Positions 1-9,365 of a stretch of 64,000 nt of DNA are shown here, in pieces. The stretch is taken from assembly GCF_016919175.1 (NCBI RefSeq), contig NZ_JAFFPU010000016.1, forward strand, positions 1 to 64,000, given 5' to 3'. The translations under genes were made by a program, and so were the position numbers. A model generated the notes under the pieces. That model saw only the letters and a list, made by a program, of their open reading frames with translations. It did no database searches and was not told the origin of the DNA. The DNA comes from Leptospira ainlahdjerensis. Lineage in GTDB: Bacteria; Spirochaetota; Leptospiria; Leptospirales; Leptospiraceae. The first letter of the stretch is position 1, and each line of letters starts with the position of its first letter.

Positions 1-1005
1 AATTATCTACTCCCTTTGAACATTCTTTCGATGTTGGACGCGCCGATTCTTATGGATGGAAAACTTCTCGGAATCATCTGTAACGAACACGTAGGCAAAC
101 GGCACTCTTGGACGTTAGAAGAACAAACATTTGTCGGTTCCCTCTCGGATATGATTCCGAGAATTTTTCAAGCGGTGGAAAGAAAAAAGGCCGAGGAAGA
201 ATTAAAAAAAGCGAATGAACGTTTGGAAAACACGGTGCGGACGAGAACCAAAATTATTATGAGTCAAAAGGAAGAGCTTGAACATCAGATCAAGATGGCC
301 AAAAAAATACAGGGCGCTCTTTTGCCGGCTACTCTTCCAAAGTCCAAATATTTGGATCTACAATATCTTTACGAACCCATGATGGAACTCGGCGGAGATT
401 TTGTGGACTTTCTCTACGACGAGGAACGTCTGACTCTCGGTTTTTTTATTTGTGACGTTTCGGGTCACGGAGTTTCTGCGGCATTGCTCGCTTCGATGGT
501 GAAGATGTCTTATTCGAATTGGGGATCGTTTATTCAAAATCCGGAGTACGGTGTGGCTCATATTTATGAATCTCTCGCCGGAAAATTTGCGGGTCATTTT
601 ATTACCGCGATTCTCGGAACTCTAAACGTCAAAACCGGAGAAGGAAGAATGACCAACGCCGGTCATTGTCCACCCGTTCTTCTGAGCAGGGGAAAAAGGC
701 CTCGCGTTTTTAATCAAACCGGCGCTTTGCTTACCGACTTGATTCCGCTCAAATTGGAAACGGTGCCGTTCCATTTGAATCCCGGCGATCGTCTGGTTCT
801 TTATACGGACGGAATTATTGAAGCTTTCAATTTGAACCGGGAGATGTTTACCGAGGAACGTCTTCTTTCGAATTTGGATTCTTCCGAAAACGAAACTCTG
901 GAAGGATTGTGTAAGAAAGTTTTTTCCGAGGTGGATCGTTTTATGGGAGTCGGTCACGAAGGTTTTTCGGACGATCTCACGCTTCTTGCACTGGAAAGAA
1001 AATAG
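1..1005 (+). CDS. GAF/SpoIIE-type PP2C phosphatase (5' partial)
   Basis: The reading frame is open to the left edge, so the N-terminus is missing. Counting from base 1, residues 1-55 look like the end of a GAF sensor domain. A charged helical linker (about 60-105) with many Glu and Lys follows, then a SpoIIE/RsbU-type PP2C phosphatase domain. Visible phosphatase motifs are GGDFVDF, CDVSGHG, NAGHCPP, YTDGIIEAF and the C-terminal DDLTLLAL, which carry the metal-binding Asp residues of this family. Such enzymes dephosphorylate anti-anti-sigma or similar regulator proteins in partner-switching pathways. A response regulator follows about 130 bases downstream on the same strand, so the pair may act together (inference). 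No partner-switching kinase or STAS regulator is in the window. Confidence 0.9.
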   Translation, partial: NYLLPLNILSMLDAPILMDGKLLGIICNEHVGKRHSWTLEEQTFVGSLSDMIPRIFQAVERKKAEEELKKANERLENTVRTRTKIIMSQKEELEHQIKMAKKIQGALLPATLPKSKYLDLQYLYEPMMELGGDFVDFLYDEERLTLGFFICDVSGHGVSAALLASMVKMSYSNWGSFIQNPEYGVAHIYESLAGKFAGHFITAILGTLNVKTGEGRMTNAGHCPPVLLSRGKRPRVFNQTGALLTDLIPLKLETVPFHLNPGDRLVLYTDGIIEAFNLNREMFTEERLLSNLDSSENETLEGLCKKVFSEVDRFMGVGHEGFSDDLTLLALERK

Positions 1006-1139
1006 AATTATAGTTAGGCGCCTTGATATTATTTTGAAACGAGTTTTCAAAGATGATACAAGGTTTTATCAAAATCAATGTCAAAAAGAAAAAGTAAGCG
1101 AAGAATGTAAGTTTACTCTTTATCGGAGATTAGAAAGGA

Positions 1140-1811
1140 ATGAAAATCGTACCGAACTATTCGATTCTTCTTGCTGAAGACGACGAAAATAACGCCGAAC
1201 TTCTTATTCGTCATCTGGAAAGATATAATTTCGAAGTGGATCATGTCGTCGACGGCTTTGCAGCGGAAATCAAACTTAGGAAACGGCGTTACGATTTGAT
1301 TCTTACCGATAATAGAATGCCGAAACAAAGCGGTCTTAGTCTTTTAGAAAGAATTCCGGAAATCAACCGCACGACTCCAATTATTTTTTTAACCGTTAGC
1401 AATGAAAAGGAAACGATCATTCAAGCGGCACATAACAAAAGACTTGTCGCTTATCTTTTGAAACCGGTCGATACACAAGTCCTGCTGGAAAAAATCTGTC
1501 AAGGCTTGGGGATTCGTACGGATTCTCTCATCGATAAAAAAGCGTATCCTTTCGAGATGCATCCTTTGGACAAATCCGGTCACGGAACAGGGGTCGAGTT
1601 GAAGGGTTGTCCTTACGGAAAAAGTGTCGAAAAGTTAGTGCAAGAAATTTCATTTTTTCTAAAAGAACTTCCGAGTCTACGAAGTATTGTCATCAAAGTG
1701 AACCCGGAGTTTTATTATATCAAGAATGGTGAACAGTTGCTTTCCACTCTTGTGGATCGCCTCGCTATCAAATATGAAATCAAAAAGGAAGATATCAGCA
1801 TTCTTAACTGA
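1140..1811 (+). CDS. Response regulator with REC domain and uncharacterised C-terminus
   Basis: A 223-residue protein. Residues 5-125 are a receiver domain with the expected acidic pocket (E13, D14, D15), phospho-acceptor D57 in LTDNRMP, T85 and K108. The C-terminal 95 residues contain no DNA-binding motif that I recognise. They hold a short CPYGKSVEKLV stretch and a predicted alpha/beta segment, so the output is probably not transcriptional. The gene follows the phosphatase in the same direction. A GGAG about 10 bases upstream of the ATG is the best ribosome binding site. The role would be phosphorelay output or relay; no specific partner is shown by sequence. Confidence 0.85.
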   Translation: MKIVPNYSILLAEDDENNAELLIRHLERYNFEVDHVVDGFAAEIKLRKRRYDLILTDNRMPKQSGLSLLERIPEINRTTPIIFLTVSNEKETIIQAAHNKRLVAYLLKPVDTQVLLEKICQGLGIRTDSLIDKKAYPFEMHPLDKSGHGTGVELKGCPYGKSVEKLVQEISFFLKELPSLRSIVIKVNPEFYYIKNGEQLLSTLVDRLAIKYEIKKEDISILN

Positions 1812-1824
1812 CGGTGAATATCGC

Positions 1825-2295
1825 TTACTTGTTTTTAGTCCTTGTTCTATCGGTGTGTTTTTGAATCAAATTTTCCCGCATCCGGTGGAGGATCCGAAAA
1901 AGTTCGGATCTATCCTTCGTCGTCGTTCCGGAAAAAAGCCAGAGGTGTACCTTGCGGGAAAGACGTAGGATCTCCTTTCTTGCGAGGACTCCCGATTCGG
2001 TTAGATTTACCAAAGTGATACGCAGGTCTTTTTCCGAAGGGGTTCTGGCTATAAGTTTTAGATTTTCAAGACTTTGTATGATCGGAGTAATCGAAGATTG
2101 GTTACGGAGAATTTTTGCCGAGATGTCGCGCATGCTCTGTTTTCTTTTCGACAAAGCGCATAAAACGGCGCCCTGAGCCGGTAGAAGTGGCTGAACCGGA
2201 GATTTTTTATATTCGATTTCGATTTCGTTCAGGATCGAATCACGGAGTCCGGTGATCAAAAAAAGGATCAAGGACGAATCTATTCCTTCCCGCAT
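1825..2295 (-). CDS. MarR-family transcriptional regulator
   Basis: About 156 residues with the MarR winged-helix layout: an N-terminal dimerisation helix, the helix-turn-helix region around MRDISAKILRNQSSITPIIQSL, and a wing containing KDLRITLVNLTESG, which matches the D-x-R-x-x-x-V-x-L-T-x-x-G signature. The start is placed at the ATG at 2295 because AGAGG lies seven bases upstream. An upstream TTG at 2310 would add five residues. The gene is divergent from the fatty acid hydroxylase-like gene across about 107 bases, so it may control that gene and itself (inference). Ligand unknown. Confidence 0.85.
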   Translation of the reverse strand: MREGIDSSLILFLITGLRDSILNEIEIEYKKSPVQPLLPAQGAVLCALSKRKQSMRDISAKILRNQSSITPIIQSLENLKLIARTPSEKDLRITLVNLTESGVLARKEILRLSRKVHLWLFSGTTTKDRSELFRILHRMRENLIQKHTDRTRTKNK

Positions 2296-2402
2296 TCGTA
2301 TACCTCTCAAAAAAAGTTGACATTTTGAACGAACTTAGCCTGCGTATGGGAGGAAGGCAAGATTTTCCTTTGGCCCCAAAGTATTTAAGAAAGGTGGCTT
2401 AT

Positions 2403-3242
2403 ATGGAAATTAATTTCCTATTTTTGGGTGATTTGACTTCTACGCAGAGAAGTTTAATTTTGATCGCAGGTTTTGTCTTCGCTTGGTTCTTGGAACTCGT
2501 CTTTGGACTTCCTAAAAGTCTGAAAAATAAATTGTATCACTCGCGGATCAATCTAATCTTTTGGCTTACGACTTTTGTGATAAATCTGATTCTGGCCGGA
2601 TTGATCGTAACGATCGTATCGTTTTCGATCTCAAGGGGCTACGGAATTCTCCAGATTTTCGGAATACAAGGATGGAGCGCTGTGTTTTTTTCGATTTTAT
2701 TTTTGGACTTTTTCGCGGTTTATCTCACTCACCTTTTGGAGCATAAGATTCCTTTTTTATGGCGCTTTCACATAGTGCATCATTCCGATGTTTCGGTTGA
2801 CGTGAGCACCGCGCTCCGTCATCATCCGGGCGAAGCACTTTTGAGAGCGTTTACAACCGCTTTGGGAGTGGGAATTTTAGGAGCGTCGATCGAGATTCTA
2901 ATTTTATATCAGACTCTTTCCGGTTTATTCGCTCAACTCACACATATCGATACACGTCTGCCGAAACGTTTAGAGCGTTTTTTTTCCTTGGTCCTGATTA
3001 CCCCGGGTTTACATAAGATACATCATCATTTTAAACAGCCCTATTCGGATCGAAATTATGGAAATATATTTTCTTTTTGGGATCGTATGTTCGGAACTTT
3101 TTCCATTCACGAAATCCAGGAGGTCGTCTACGGAATCGATATTTTGAAAAAGTCTGAAACTCGAGAAAAAAGTATCATGAGCCTTCTGAAATTACCTTTC
3201 GTTTACGAGAATGAAATTCAAAACGATCCTAGTTCTCTTTAA
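2403..3242 (+). CDS. Fatty acid hydroxylase / sterol desaturase superfamily membrane protein
   Basis: A 279-residue polytopic membrane protein with four or so hydrophobic helices and the histidine clusters of the di-iron fatty acid hydroxylase family: HLLEH (H110, H114), HIVHH (H123, H126, H127), RHHP (H140, H141) and HKIHHH (H204-H209). These ligate two irons for hydroxylation or desaturation of a lipid substrate in the inner membrane. The ATG at 2403 is chosen because AAGGTGG precedes it by six bases; an in-frame upstream start would add 26 residues that do not look like the family. The substrate cannot be told. It is divergent from a MarR regulator and ends 58 bases before the lipoprotein gene that opens the sigma-factor module. 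Confidence 0.88.
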   Translation: MEINFLFLGDLTSTQRSLILIAGFVFAWFLELVFGLPKSLKNKLYHSRINLIFWLTTFVINLILAGLIVTIVSFSISRGYGILQIFGIQGWSAVFFSILFLDFFAVYLTHLLEHKIPFLWRFHIVHHSDVSVDVSTALRHHPGEALLRAFTTALGVGILGASIEILILYQTLSGLFAQLTHIDTRLPKRLERFFSLVLITPGLHKIHHHFKQPYSDRNYGNIFSFWDRMFGTFSIHEIQEVVYGIDILKKSETREKSIMSLLKLPFVYENEIQNDPSSL

Positions 3243-3300
3243 AAAAATGGAACCTGAGTTTGGAGATTTGGTCAGAGGATTAGAAAATGGGAGGAATCCA

Positions 3301-3738
3301 ATGAAAGGATTTTTTAAAGTTTCCGGTCTGATTCTTGTGGTAGCTGCGTTGTTTGCGGGCGGATGTAGATTTTATAAGTCTCCTGAAAAAAGAGCAGAGT
3401 TTGTAGTAAAAAAGATCAGCTCCGAATTGGATCTAAACGATTCTCAAAAGAAAGAACTTAATCGTATCAAAGACGAGATTCTGTCTAAGAGAAAGGAACT
3501 AAAACTCGAGGGGCCTCGTATTCCTGCGGAAGCTCTCGCAGAGTTTCGTCAGCCAACCTTGGATGAAAAAAAGATAAACAAATCGTTTGAATTGGAGATG
3601 AGTAAAATGACGGAGATGAGACAATTTATGACAAAAAAAGCTGTTGAATTTCATACGATTCTCACTCCGGATCAAAGAAATAAATTTGTGGATTTGATTA
3701 CAGAGTTTCAAAAGAAACATCATCACCATGATGACTGA
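3301..3738 (+). CDS. Metal-sensor-like lipoprotein (Spy/CpxP/CnrX-like, LTxxQ repeats)
   Basis: A 145-residue exported protein. It has a signal peptide with lipobox FAGGC (Cys22) and then an all-helical charged domain with two LTxxQ-like motifs, LNDSQKKEL and LTPDQRNKF, as in Spy, CpxP, ZraP and CnrX. The C-terminus ends in a His-Asp cluster (KKHHHHDD), a plausible divalent-metal site. The ATG at 3301 is preceded by GGGAGG. An upstream in-frame ATG lies inside the previous gene and would bury the signal peptide. The stop overlaps the ECF sigma gene by 11 bases, so the two are translationally coupled. By analogy with CnrX it may be the periplasmic sensor that controls release of that sigma factor (inference). 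Confidence 0.8.
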   Translation: MKGFFKVSGLILVVAALFAGGCRFYKSPEKRAEFVVKKISSELDLNDSQKKELNRIKDEILSKRKELKLEGPRIPAEALAEFRQPTLDEKKINKSFELEMSKMTEMRQFMTKKAVEFHTILTPDQRNKFVDLITEFQKKHHHHDD

Positions 3739-4279
3739 ATCTGAATTTACGGATATCGTCAGTTCCACTAGGGACATTGTCCTCTCTGCGATCGAAAAAA
3801 ACCTCGCAGAGAGGTTTTCTTACGCGATCGATGATGTGGCGCAAGAAACTTATTTCCGTGCATACAAAGCCTTAAAAAAAGATCAATTCCGCAAGGAATC
3901 AAAAATGAGCACTTGGCTGTACGCGATCGCCAGAAACGAATCCCTGAGAATGAACGATAAACTGAAAAGAGAAGAAGAACGCGCCGATAAGTTAGCCCGC
4001 TCGAAAAAACCGGAAGACTTTATCACTGGAAATTCCAACATGAATGGAAAGTCGGGTGATGCCGAAAATAATTCTCTGGAAGTGATTGGATTACTCCGTT
4101 CCCTTTTAGTCAAAATCCCAGATAAATACAGAAGGGTTTTGGAATTCTATCTGGCGGGTTATACCGAAAAACAAATCGCCGAAACCATGGGCGTAAAACC
4201 GGGAACGGTAAAGTCCAGGGCCGCGCGAGGAAAAGAGATGATGAAACGGGTCGGAACAAAGGAGAAATTTTATGAATAA
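3728..4279 (+). CDS. ECF-type RNA polymerase sigma factor
   Basis: A 183-residue sigma-70 family protein of the extracytoplasmic function class. Region 2 contains DDVAQETYFRAYKAL and a following STWLYAIARNE helix. Region 4 contains the helix-turn-helix YTEKQIAETMGVKPGTVKSR. There is no region 3, as expected for ECF factors. The start ATG lies inside the end of the preceding lipoprotein gene, and the stop overlaps the following small membrane-protein gene by eight bases, so the three are a tight operon. The downstream product is the natural anti-sigma candidate. Target promoters cannot be predicted from this window. Confidence 0.93.
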   Translation: MMTESEFTDIVSSTRDIVLSAIEKNLAERFSYAIDDVAQETYFRAYKALKKDQFRKESKMSTWLYAIARNESLRMNDKLKREEERADKLARSKKPEDFITGNSNMNGKSGDAENNSLEVIGLLRSLLVKIPDKYRRVLEFYLAGYTEKQIAETMGVKPGTVKSRAARGKEMMKRVGTKEKFYE

Positions 4280-4541
4280 CCGTAATTCCTCTCCTATGAA
4301 GGGAGAAATTTTAAAAAGAAAACAGGATCAAGATTGGGTGAAACATATTTCGTCTAACGTGGTTCGAAGAGATAAAAAAGAGACGAGAAACAAAAGAATC
4401 CTCGGCGCTTCGCTGGTTCTTTTTTTGAGTTTGAGCTCTTATGTTGGGTTTTGGGTTCAGGATTCTTTTTTGGATTCTCGAGATCAGGACTTATTAAGTA
4501 TTGGTGTTTTTGAGGAATTGGAAGAGGCTTTCAGTCGTTGA
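4272..4541 (+). CDS. Small single-span membrane protein, candidate anti-sigma factor
   Basis: An 89-residue protein with a basic, charged N-terminal segment of about 44 residues, one transmembrane helix (about 45-63, RILGASLVLFLSLSSYVGFW) and a short acidic C-terminal tail. This size and topology match CnrY-type minimal anti-sigma factors, in which the short cytoplasmic segment clamps the ECF sigma factor and the tail contacts the periplasmic sensor. I see no zinc-anti-sigma (HxxxCxxC) motif. The gene overlaps the sigma-factor gene by eight bases. The function is inferred from topology and position only. Confidence 0.65.
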   Translation: MNNRNSSPMKGEILKRKQDQDWVKHISSNVVRRDKKETRNKRILGASLVLFLSLSSYVGFWVQDSFLDSRDQDLLSIGVFEELEEAFSR

Positions 4542-5289
4542 GGTCGGAAGCATTGTTTCGGTTTCCGTGACTGTTTTGCGCAAGGAAAGGTCTTTCCGGC
4601 GTTTGATTTCTTTTCGGAGATCCGAAATCCTGTTTCAAAACAGAATTATTGTATTCAAATTTATGAATGTGTTTTGATTCTTTGGATTTACTTTTTTCTT
4701 GGGGTGCGATGATTCCGGACTTTCCGAGCATGCTGCAGGTTTTGCGGCCGCATTTGTAAGAAAATACGGTTTCGATCTTATGCGGGAGCCGACTGACTTT
4801 ACGCTCCCGTGTCCACAACCTTTTTTTCAGGAGAAGCTCTGTAGGAACAAATGAAGGGTTGTCTTAGATCATTCTCGGATTCTTTGCCCTTCCGATTCTT
4901 TGGTGTAAAAAAGTCCAGGGATTGAATTTTACTTATGTCTTTCTTTTTATAGGAGAATTTGGGGAAAGGGCGAGGGCGCTCCAACTCATTCAAGGGTTGA
5001 GGAGATTTTCTTGGGACTGCCCTCTTCAGAATGATCTTGTCGTAGCTCCGACGAGAGGAATTTTAGTTGCAGAAAGTGTGCTTTTCTGATAGAGAAAAGC
5101 CTGCCGAGGTTTTTCCCGCCACCGCTCCCCTCCACCCAAGTTCAGGGCGGGGCGCGCGCCTTTTACAGTTGAATTGTCGTAGTTCCGACAGATTTTTTTT
5201 AATTTTATCTTTAATCTTCCTTTTTTTGATTCGAGAGTTGTATCAAAAATTATAATTTACTAATGTATGGTTTATATCTTTTTGATTTT
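4542..5289. other. Intergenic region, mostly without genes
   Basis: About 750 bases separate the sigma module from the 3' end of the leftward ABC operon. I see no convincing gene. Open frames on either strand lack family resemblance and ribosome binding sites. The right half carries copy A of the palindrome-bounded repeat (5039-5189). A T-rich stretch follows the repeat. Confidence 0.6.
5039..5189 (+). repeat. Palindrome-bounded 150-bp repeat, copy A
   Basis: A 151-base element bounded by GTCGTAGCTCCGAC (5039-5052) and GTCGTAGTTCCGAC (5176-5189), both imperfect palindromes. The interior has the shared landmarks: TTGCAGAAAGTG, a GATAGAGAAAAG block, TTTTTCCC, a C-rich run followed by a G-rich run that can pair as a hairpin, and CTTTTAC just before the right palindrome. 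Three further copies lie in this window. An open frame through the element encodes a peptide with FPATAPLHP, which recurs in copy B and is a by-product of the repeat. Confidence 0.85.
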
Positions 5290-6162
5290 TTATCGAATTT
5301 TCGCCCCTTCTTGAATCCCTTCGCCCGGATATAAGATCACTTCGTCTCCTTCTTTGAGGCCGCCGACGATCAATGCGTTTTCCCCGCTTCTGGCTTCCAT
5401 TGTAACTTTTGTTTTTCTCGCTTTGTTTTTCAAAACTTGAAAGACGAACCAATCGTCTCCTTCCCGAAACAAAGCCGCGGTAGGAGCGATTGTCTGGTTT
5501 TCTTTTTTATCGCTTATGATCTTACAACGAACTTGAAATCCTTCTCCCATCGTAGAAGGAGGATCAAAATCGACAATCGCTCTTACTCTTTGTTCTTCCA
5601 CCCCCAAGGATGAAATTTTTGTAAAGGCGGCCGGTTCCACCATTCTCAATTTGCCTTCCAATTTTCCGCCGCCCCAACCTTCGATTTCCACCGGATTTCC
5701 GGAATGAAGATGAACCGCTTCTTGTGTAAGAACTTCCACAGAAATTTCCAAACGATCCGTGTTTCCGACTTCGAGAAGAGGGGCCCCCATTTCGATTGGA
5801 CCTTCGCTTTCTCGTATCACTTTGAGCACCTTACCGCTGATAGGCGACTTTACGGACCGATCGATGTCCCATCTTACGATCGCAAGGGTTTCCCCTTTGT
5901 TTACCGATTCTCCTGCGTTCTTATGAATCCTTTTGAGAACTCCGCTTACTGGAGAATAGATCGTAAACTTTTCCTGAACTCTCGTGATTCCTTCCTCTTC
6001 GATGATCTGCTGATAAGTTCCCTTTACGATCTTTGCAGTCTCGGATACCACCGGTTTTGGTTTTAATAAAAACCATAAAAGTAAAACGAGAATCCCGATT
6101 CCGATTGCAACTTTGAATTTTTGATTCGAAACGATCGCCTTCCAATCTTCCTTCCAATTCAT
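5290..6162 (-). CDS. Periplasmic adaptor (membrane fusion) subunit of an ABC efflux system
   Basis: A 290-residue HlyD/MacA-like protein. One N-terminal membrane helix (about 16-33, VAIGIGILVLLLWFLL) is followed by a split biotinyl-lipoyl domain: the strands around YSPVSGVLKRIHKNAGESV and later SPISGKVLKV are typical of the fold. A beta-barrel and a membrane-proximal domain (GGLKEGDEVILYPGEGIQEG) follow. The alpha-helical hairpin is very short or missing, so reach to an outer-membrane channel may be limited. It is the last gene of a leftward operon, starting two bases after the permease stop. It likely links the pump to substrate capture in the periplasm. Confidence 0.88.
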   Translation of the reverse strand: MNWKEDWKAIVSNQKFKVAIGIGILVLLLWFLLKPKPVVSETAKIVKGTYQQIIEEEGITRVQEKFTIYSPVSGVLKRIHKNAGESVNKGETLAIVRWDIDRSVKSPISGKVLKVIRESEGPIEMGAPLLEVGNTDRLEISVEVLTQEAVHLHSGNPVEIEGWGGGKLEGKLRMVEPAAFTKISSLGVEEQRVRAIVDFDPPSTMGEGFQVRCKIISDKKENQTIAPTAALFREGDDWFVFQVLKNKARKTKVTMEARSGENALIVGGLKEGDEVILYPGEGIQEGAKIR

Positions 6163-6164
6163 AT

Positions 6165-8504
6165 CTATTCCCTTATCTTTAGGATCGATAAAAGATCCAT
6201 GGTTTTGATTTTTGAATACAAAATAAAATAACTCAGCACGGAAGTCGCTAATGTCATAAGAATTGCGACAGCGTAGGTTTTATACGAGATAATCAGCGGA
6301 ATTTTGAATCCTTCGGTTTCTACGGTCGTCATCAATAGATACGCGAACGCATATCCAAGTACACAACCGATCGGAAGAGAGGCTAGGATCTCGAATCCCA
6401 ATTCTCCCGCTAAAATTCTAAATACTTCGTCCCTTGTAAAACCGAGAATCCTTAGGCTTCCCAGCTCGAAAATCCTTTCGGATAAGGAAATCATCGCCGT
6501 ATTATAAACGACACCTATCGAAATGACGGAAGCGAATATAAAAAGAATCACCGTTGTCGCGAGTGTGCTCCGGGACATTGTATCCGTAAATACTTTGAGA
6601 CTTCCGGCACGTGTGGAAATTCCCGAAATTTTCGGTACATCCTTCAATCTCGATAAAAGTCCGGCTTCTTCCTTTGCGTCAGTTCTGAGCGCGATAAGAT
6701 TCACACTTTCACCTTCGCCTAACAATTGATTTACGGAGTTCAGATCCATATAGGCGCCTTGGCCGAGAAGTTCTTCCACAAGCCCGTCCACTCTCACCGT
6801 TGTCTTCTTGCGATTTCCTTCCAAGACTTCCATCTGAATTTGAGAGCCGGTTTTGATTTTTAACTTTTCAGCGACTCCTGAATTCAAAAAAATTCCGGAA
6901 CTTGGAGGAGTGAGAATATTTCTTTTTTTTCCCACGAGTCTTCTCAGTTCCGCATCGTTTGGAATTCCTTGAAGCGCCATTTCCTTGGAAAGATGCCCCG
7001 TACGGATCCGGATCGGAATCATTCTGTAACCTTCTGCGGAAAGGACGGCGGGATCTTTTTGAAGATTGTTCACAGCCGTTTTGGAAACCGGTCCTAAAAA
7101 GGAAACCGTGATCGATTCTCTTTGTAGAAGATCGAATTGGATTTCGATCATCGCGTTTACGGCGTCCCTTGAAAACATCCCTAGAACCATAATCATTACG
7201 GAAGTCGAAATTCCTAAAATCGCTATCAAAGTTCTCACCGGTCTTCTCGTTAGGTTTCTAAGAATCATTCGGGTTTGTGTTGAAAGGGACTTTGTATAAG
7301 ACTCGATCCAGTTTTTTTTAAAACTCATCGGAACCGGTGGACGCATCGCCTGAGCAGGATCCAATTTTAGAACTCTTAGGATCGAGTAGGTGGTTCCTAA
7401 CGCACCCGAAAGAACTCCGATAAAAACTCCCAGAAGTCCGAGGGAAGGATTGAAAATAAAAACGAGGTCTGGAAATCGATAAAACTCGGCGTATAAATTT
7501 TTCATCGCATCTCCGAGCCAGATTCCGACCATAACCCCAAAAACGGATCCAAGACCGCTGATCACGGAAATGATTTTGAGATAATGCAGAGCGATTTCTA
7601 GATTCGAATATCCTAATGCTTTCAGGGTGGCGATCTGCTCCCGTTCTTTTGCGATGATCCTCGTGGAGACGATATGAAGTAAGAATGCGGCGACCCCGAG
7701 AAAAATCATCGGCAAAGAATAGGCCATCGTTCTGAGTTGTTTGAATTCGTCTCTGAGAAAAGAATGGGAAGGAAGTTTGTCCCGGTCGTAAGAGCCGTAT
7801 CCCCCGTAGGGTTCCAAAATTTGATCCATTCTTTTGAGAACCGAGGTCTTTTGGGCCCCGGGTGCGAACGTGAACACCGCGTCGTTGAACGCACCGACCA
7901 TTCCAAAGGCGTCCTCCATTCCCTTTCGATCCATCCATAGAATTCCGAAATGTTTATCATCGGGAAGAGGATTGGTTCCTCGGAATATATAAACGTATTC
8001 CGGAGACAACGCGACTCCGGTAACCTTAAGAATTTTTTTTTCACCTTGCAGAATCCCGACGATCCGATTTCCGGGAACGAGTTTGTTTGCGATCGCAAAG
8101 GCTTCGCTTAACAAAACTTCGTTGTTCCCTCTGGGAAGCCGACCCAAGCGGAGATGAGGAACGTTGATTCCTTCGGATAAGGAAACGAATCTTCCGGACG
8201 TCGGAAGGGTTTCATTCGGAATATCTAATACGGCTTCTTGGACGATTCGAGAACGGATCGTTCCGATTCCGGGAACGTCGACAAGATTTTGAAGAACGGA
8301 TTCGGGGGCCCTTTTTAAGGAGACAAATCCCTGTGCGAAGTATGAGGAAGAATAGAATTTTTCGCGCGCCGAAAAAAGAGAATCGTATGCGCTTCTCGAA
8401 GCTACAAAAACCCCCACTCCTGCGGCGACGACTAAGGCGATCGTGATCCCCTGAGCTTTGAGAGATTTCATTTCTCGAAAAACTTTTCGATCGAGGGTTT
8501 TCAC
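6165..8504 (-). CDS. ABC transporter permease, FtsX/MacB-like (two FtsX modules)
   Basis: A 779-residue membrane protein. It has an N-terminal transmembrane helix (about 20-37), a large periplasmic domain, a first three-helix FtsX module (about 260-390), a second periplasmic domain and a second FtsX module (about 650-770). This duplicated layout is that of the LolC/E-like and DevC/MacB-like permeases that move lipids, peptides or drugs by mechanotransmission. The FtsX signature [20 protein letters not shown] is clear in the first module and [20 protein letters not shown] in the second. The start overlaps the ATPase stop by four bases (ATGA). The substrate is unknown. Confidence 0.92.
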   Translation of the reverse strand: MKTLDRKVFREMKSLKAQGITIALVVAAGVGVFVASRSAYDSLFSAREKFYSSSYFAQGFVSLKRAPESVLQNLVDVPGIGTIRSRIVQEAVLDIPNETLPTSGRFVSLSEGINVPHLRLGRLPRGNNEVLLSEAFAIANKLVPGNRIVGILQGEKKILKVTGVALSPEYVYIFRGTNPLPDDKHFGILWMDRKGMEDAFGMVGAFNDAVFTFAPGAQKTSVLKRMDQILEPYGGYGSYDRDKLPSHSFLRDEFKQLRTMAYSLPMIFLGVAAFLLHIVSTRIIAKEREQIATLKALGYSNLEIALHYLKIISVISGLGSVFGVMVGIWLGDAMKNLYAEFYRFPDLVFIFNPSLGLLGVFIGVLSGALGTTYSILRVLKLDPAQAMRPPVPMSFKKNWIESYTKSLSTQTRMILRNLTRRPVRTLIAILGISTSVMIMVLGMFSRDAVNAMIEIQFDLLQRESITVSFLGPVSKTAVNNLQKDPAVLSAEGYRMIPIRIRTGHLSKEMALQGIPNDAELRRLVGKKRNILTPPSSGIFLNSGVAEKLKIKTGSQIQMEVLEGNRKKTTVRVDGLVEELLGQGAYMDLNSVNQLLGEGESVNLIALRTDAKEEAGLLSRLKDVPKISGISTRAGSLKVFTDTMSRSTLATTVILFIFASVISIGVVYNTAMISLSERIFELGSLRILGFTRDEVFRILAGELGFEILASLPIGCVLGYAFAYLLMTTVETEGFKIPLIISYKTYAVAILMTLATSVLSYFILYSKIKTMDLLSILKIRE

Positions 8505-9229
8505 CAGTTCAATTCTCGGGTCGTTTTTTTACGGGAATTCTTTTTGTTGGAAACGATGGTTCCGTCCCTCATCTCTACGATTCGATCGGCCATCTGCGCG
8601 ATTGTCGCGTTGTGCGTAATTACAACAGTTGTTGTTCCCAATTCCAGATTTACCTTTGAGATCGCGTCCAAGACGACTCTGCCGGTTTTGAAGTCCAGAG
8701 CACCGGTCGGTTCGTCGCAGAGAAGAACGTCCGGCCGTTTGGCGATGGCTCTTGCGATCGCGACCCTTTGTTGTTCTCCACCGGACATCTGTGCGGGGAA
8801 GTGATCCTTTCTTTCGATCAGTCCGACGAGTTCGAGCGCTTCCTCGGAGGTCATCGGATGAGAGCTAAGTTCGGTCACCAGGGAAACATTTTCAAGCGCA
8901 GTAAGACTCGGAATTAAATTATAAAATTGGAATACGAATCCTACGTGGTCCCTTCGATAAAGGGTAAGACTTTGATCGTCGCTCGAGAATAGGTCGTGAT
9001 CTTGGAATCGCACTTCGCCGGAGGTGGGAGTGTCGAGTCCCCCTAAAATGTTCAGAAGAGTGGATTTGCCCGAACCGGACGGCCCTAAAAGAACCACAAA
9101 CTCTCCGGATATGAGTTCCAAATCTACGTCGTGAAGCGCGGGAACTTCGATTTCTCCCATCTTGTAGATCTTACCGATTTTTTTGGCTTCGAATACGATC
9201 TCGTTTTTTTTTCGATTCTTTTGGATCAT
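8501..9229 (-). CDS. ABC transporter ATP-binding protein (LolD/MacB type)
   Basis: A 242-residue ABC ATPase. Walker [10 protein letters not shown] is at residues 49-57, the Q-loop is in [10 protein letters not shown], the ABC signature MSGGEQQ is at 148-154, Walker B LLCDEP is near 169-174, and the switch His is in VVITHN. It belongs to the MacB/LolD/FtsE branch, which pairs with FtsX-fold permeases. It is the first gene of the leftward operon ATPase-permease-adaptor. The start at 9229 has no obvious Shine-Dalgarno sequence on its own strand. The 136 bases to the divergent AraC-type gene must hold both promoters. Confidence 0.95.
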   Translation of the reverse strand: MIQKNRKKNEIVFEAKKIGKIYKMGEIEVPALHDVDLELISGEFVVLLGPSGSGKSTLLNILGGLDTPTSGEVRFQDHDLFSSDDQSLTLYRRDHVGFVFQFYNLIPSLTALENVSLVTELSSHPMTSEEALELVGLIERKDHFPAQMSGGEQQRVAIARAIAKRPDVLLCDEPTGALDFKTGRVVLDAISKVNLELGTTTVVITHNATIAQMADRIVEMRDGTIVSNKKNSRKKTTRELNW

Positions 9230-9365
9230 CGCAGGAGGCCATGTTGCTTTTTTTAAGAACTTCAGAAAAGAAAAATAATTTTCTTAGGACTTGATTTACA
9301 TCATCGAAATTTTATCCTTTCCTTAATTCATTTTGCAATCTTTACAAAAAGGAAATTTTTCATTC

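Noticed and set aside
4531..4993. Minus-strand frames opposite and after the small membrane protein gene
   Set aside because: No family resemblance, no ribosome binding site, low-complexity composition, and overlap with the end of a better gene.
5067..5255. Plus-strand frame through repeat copy A with FPATAPLHP...GRGARLL
   Set aside because: The same peptide appears from repeat copy B on the minus strand. It is a by-product of the repeat, with no ribosome binding site and no conserved ends.
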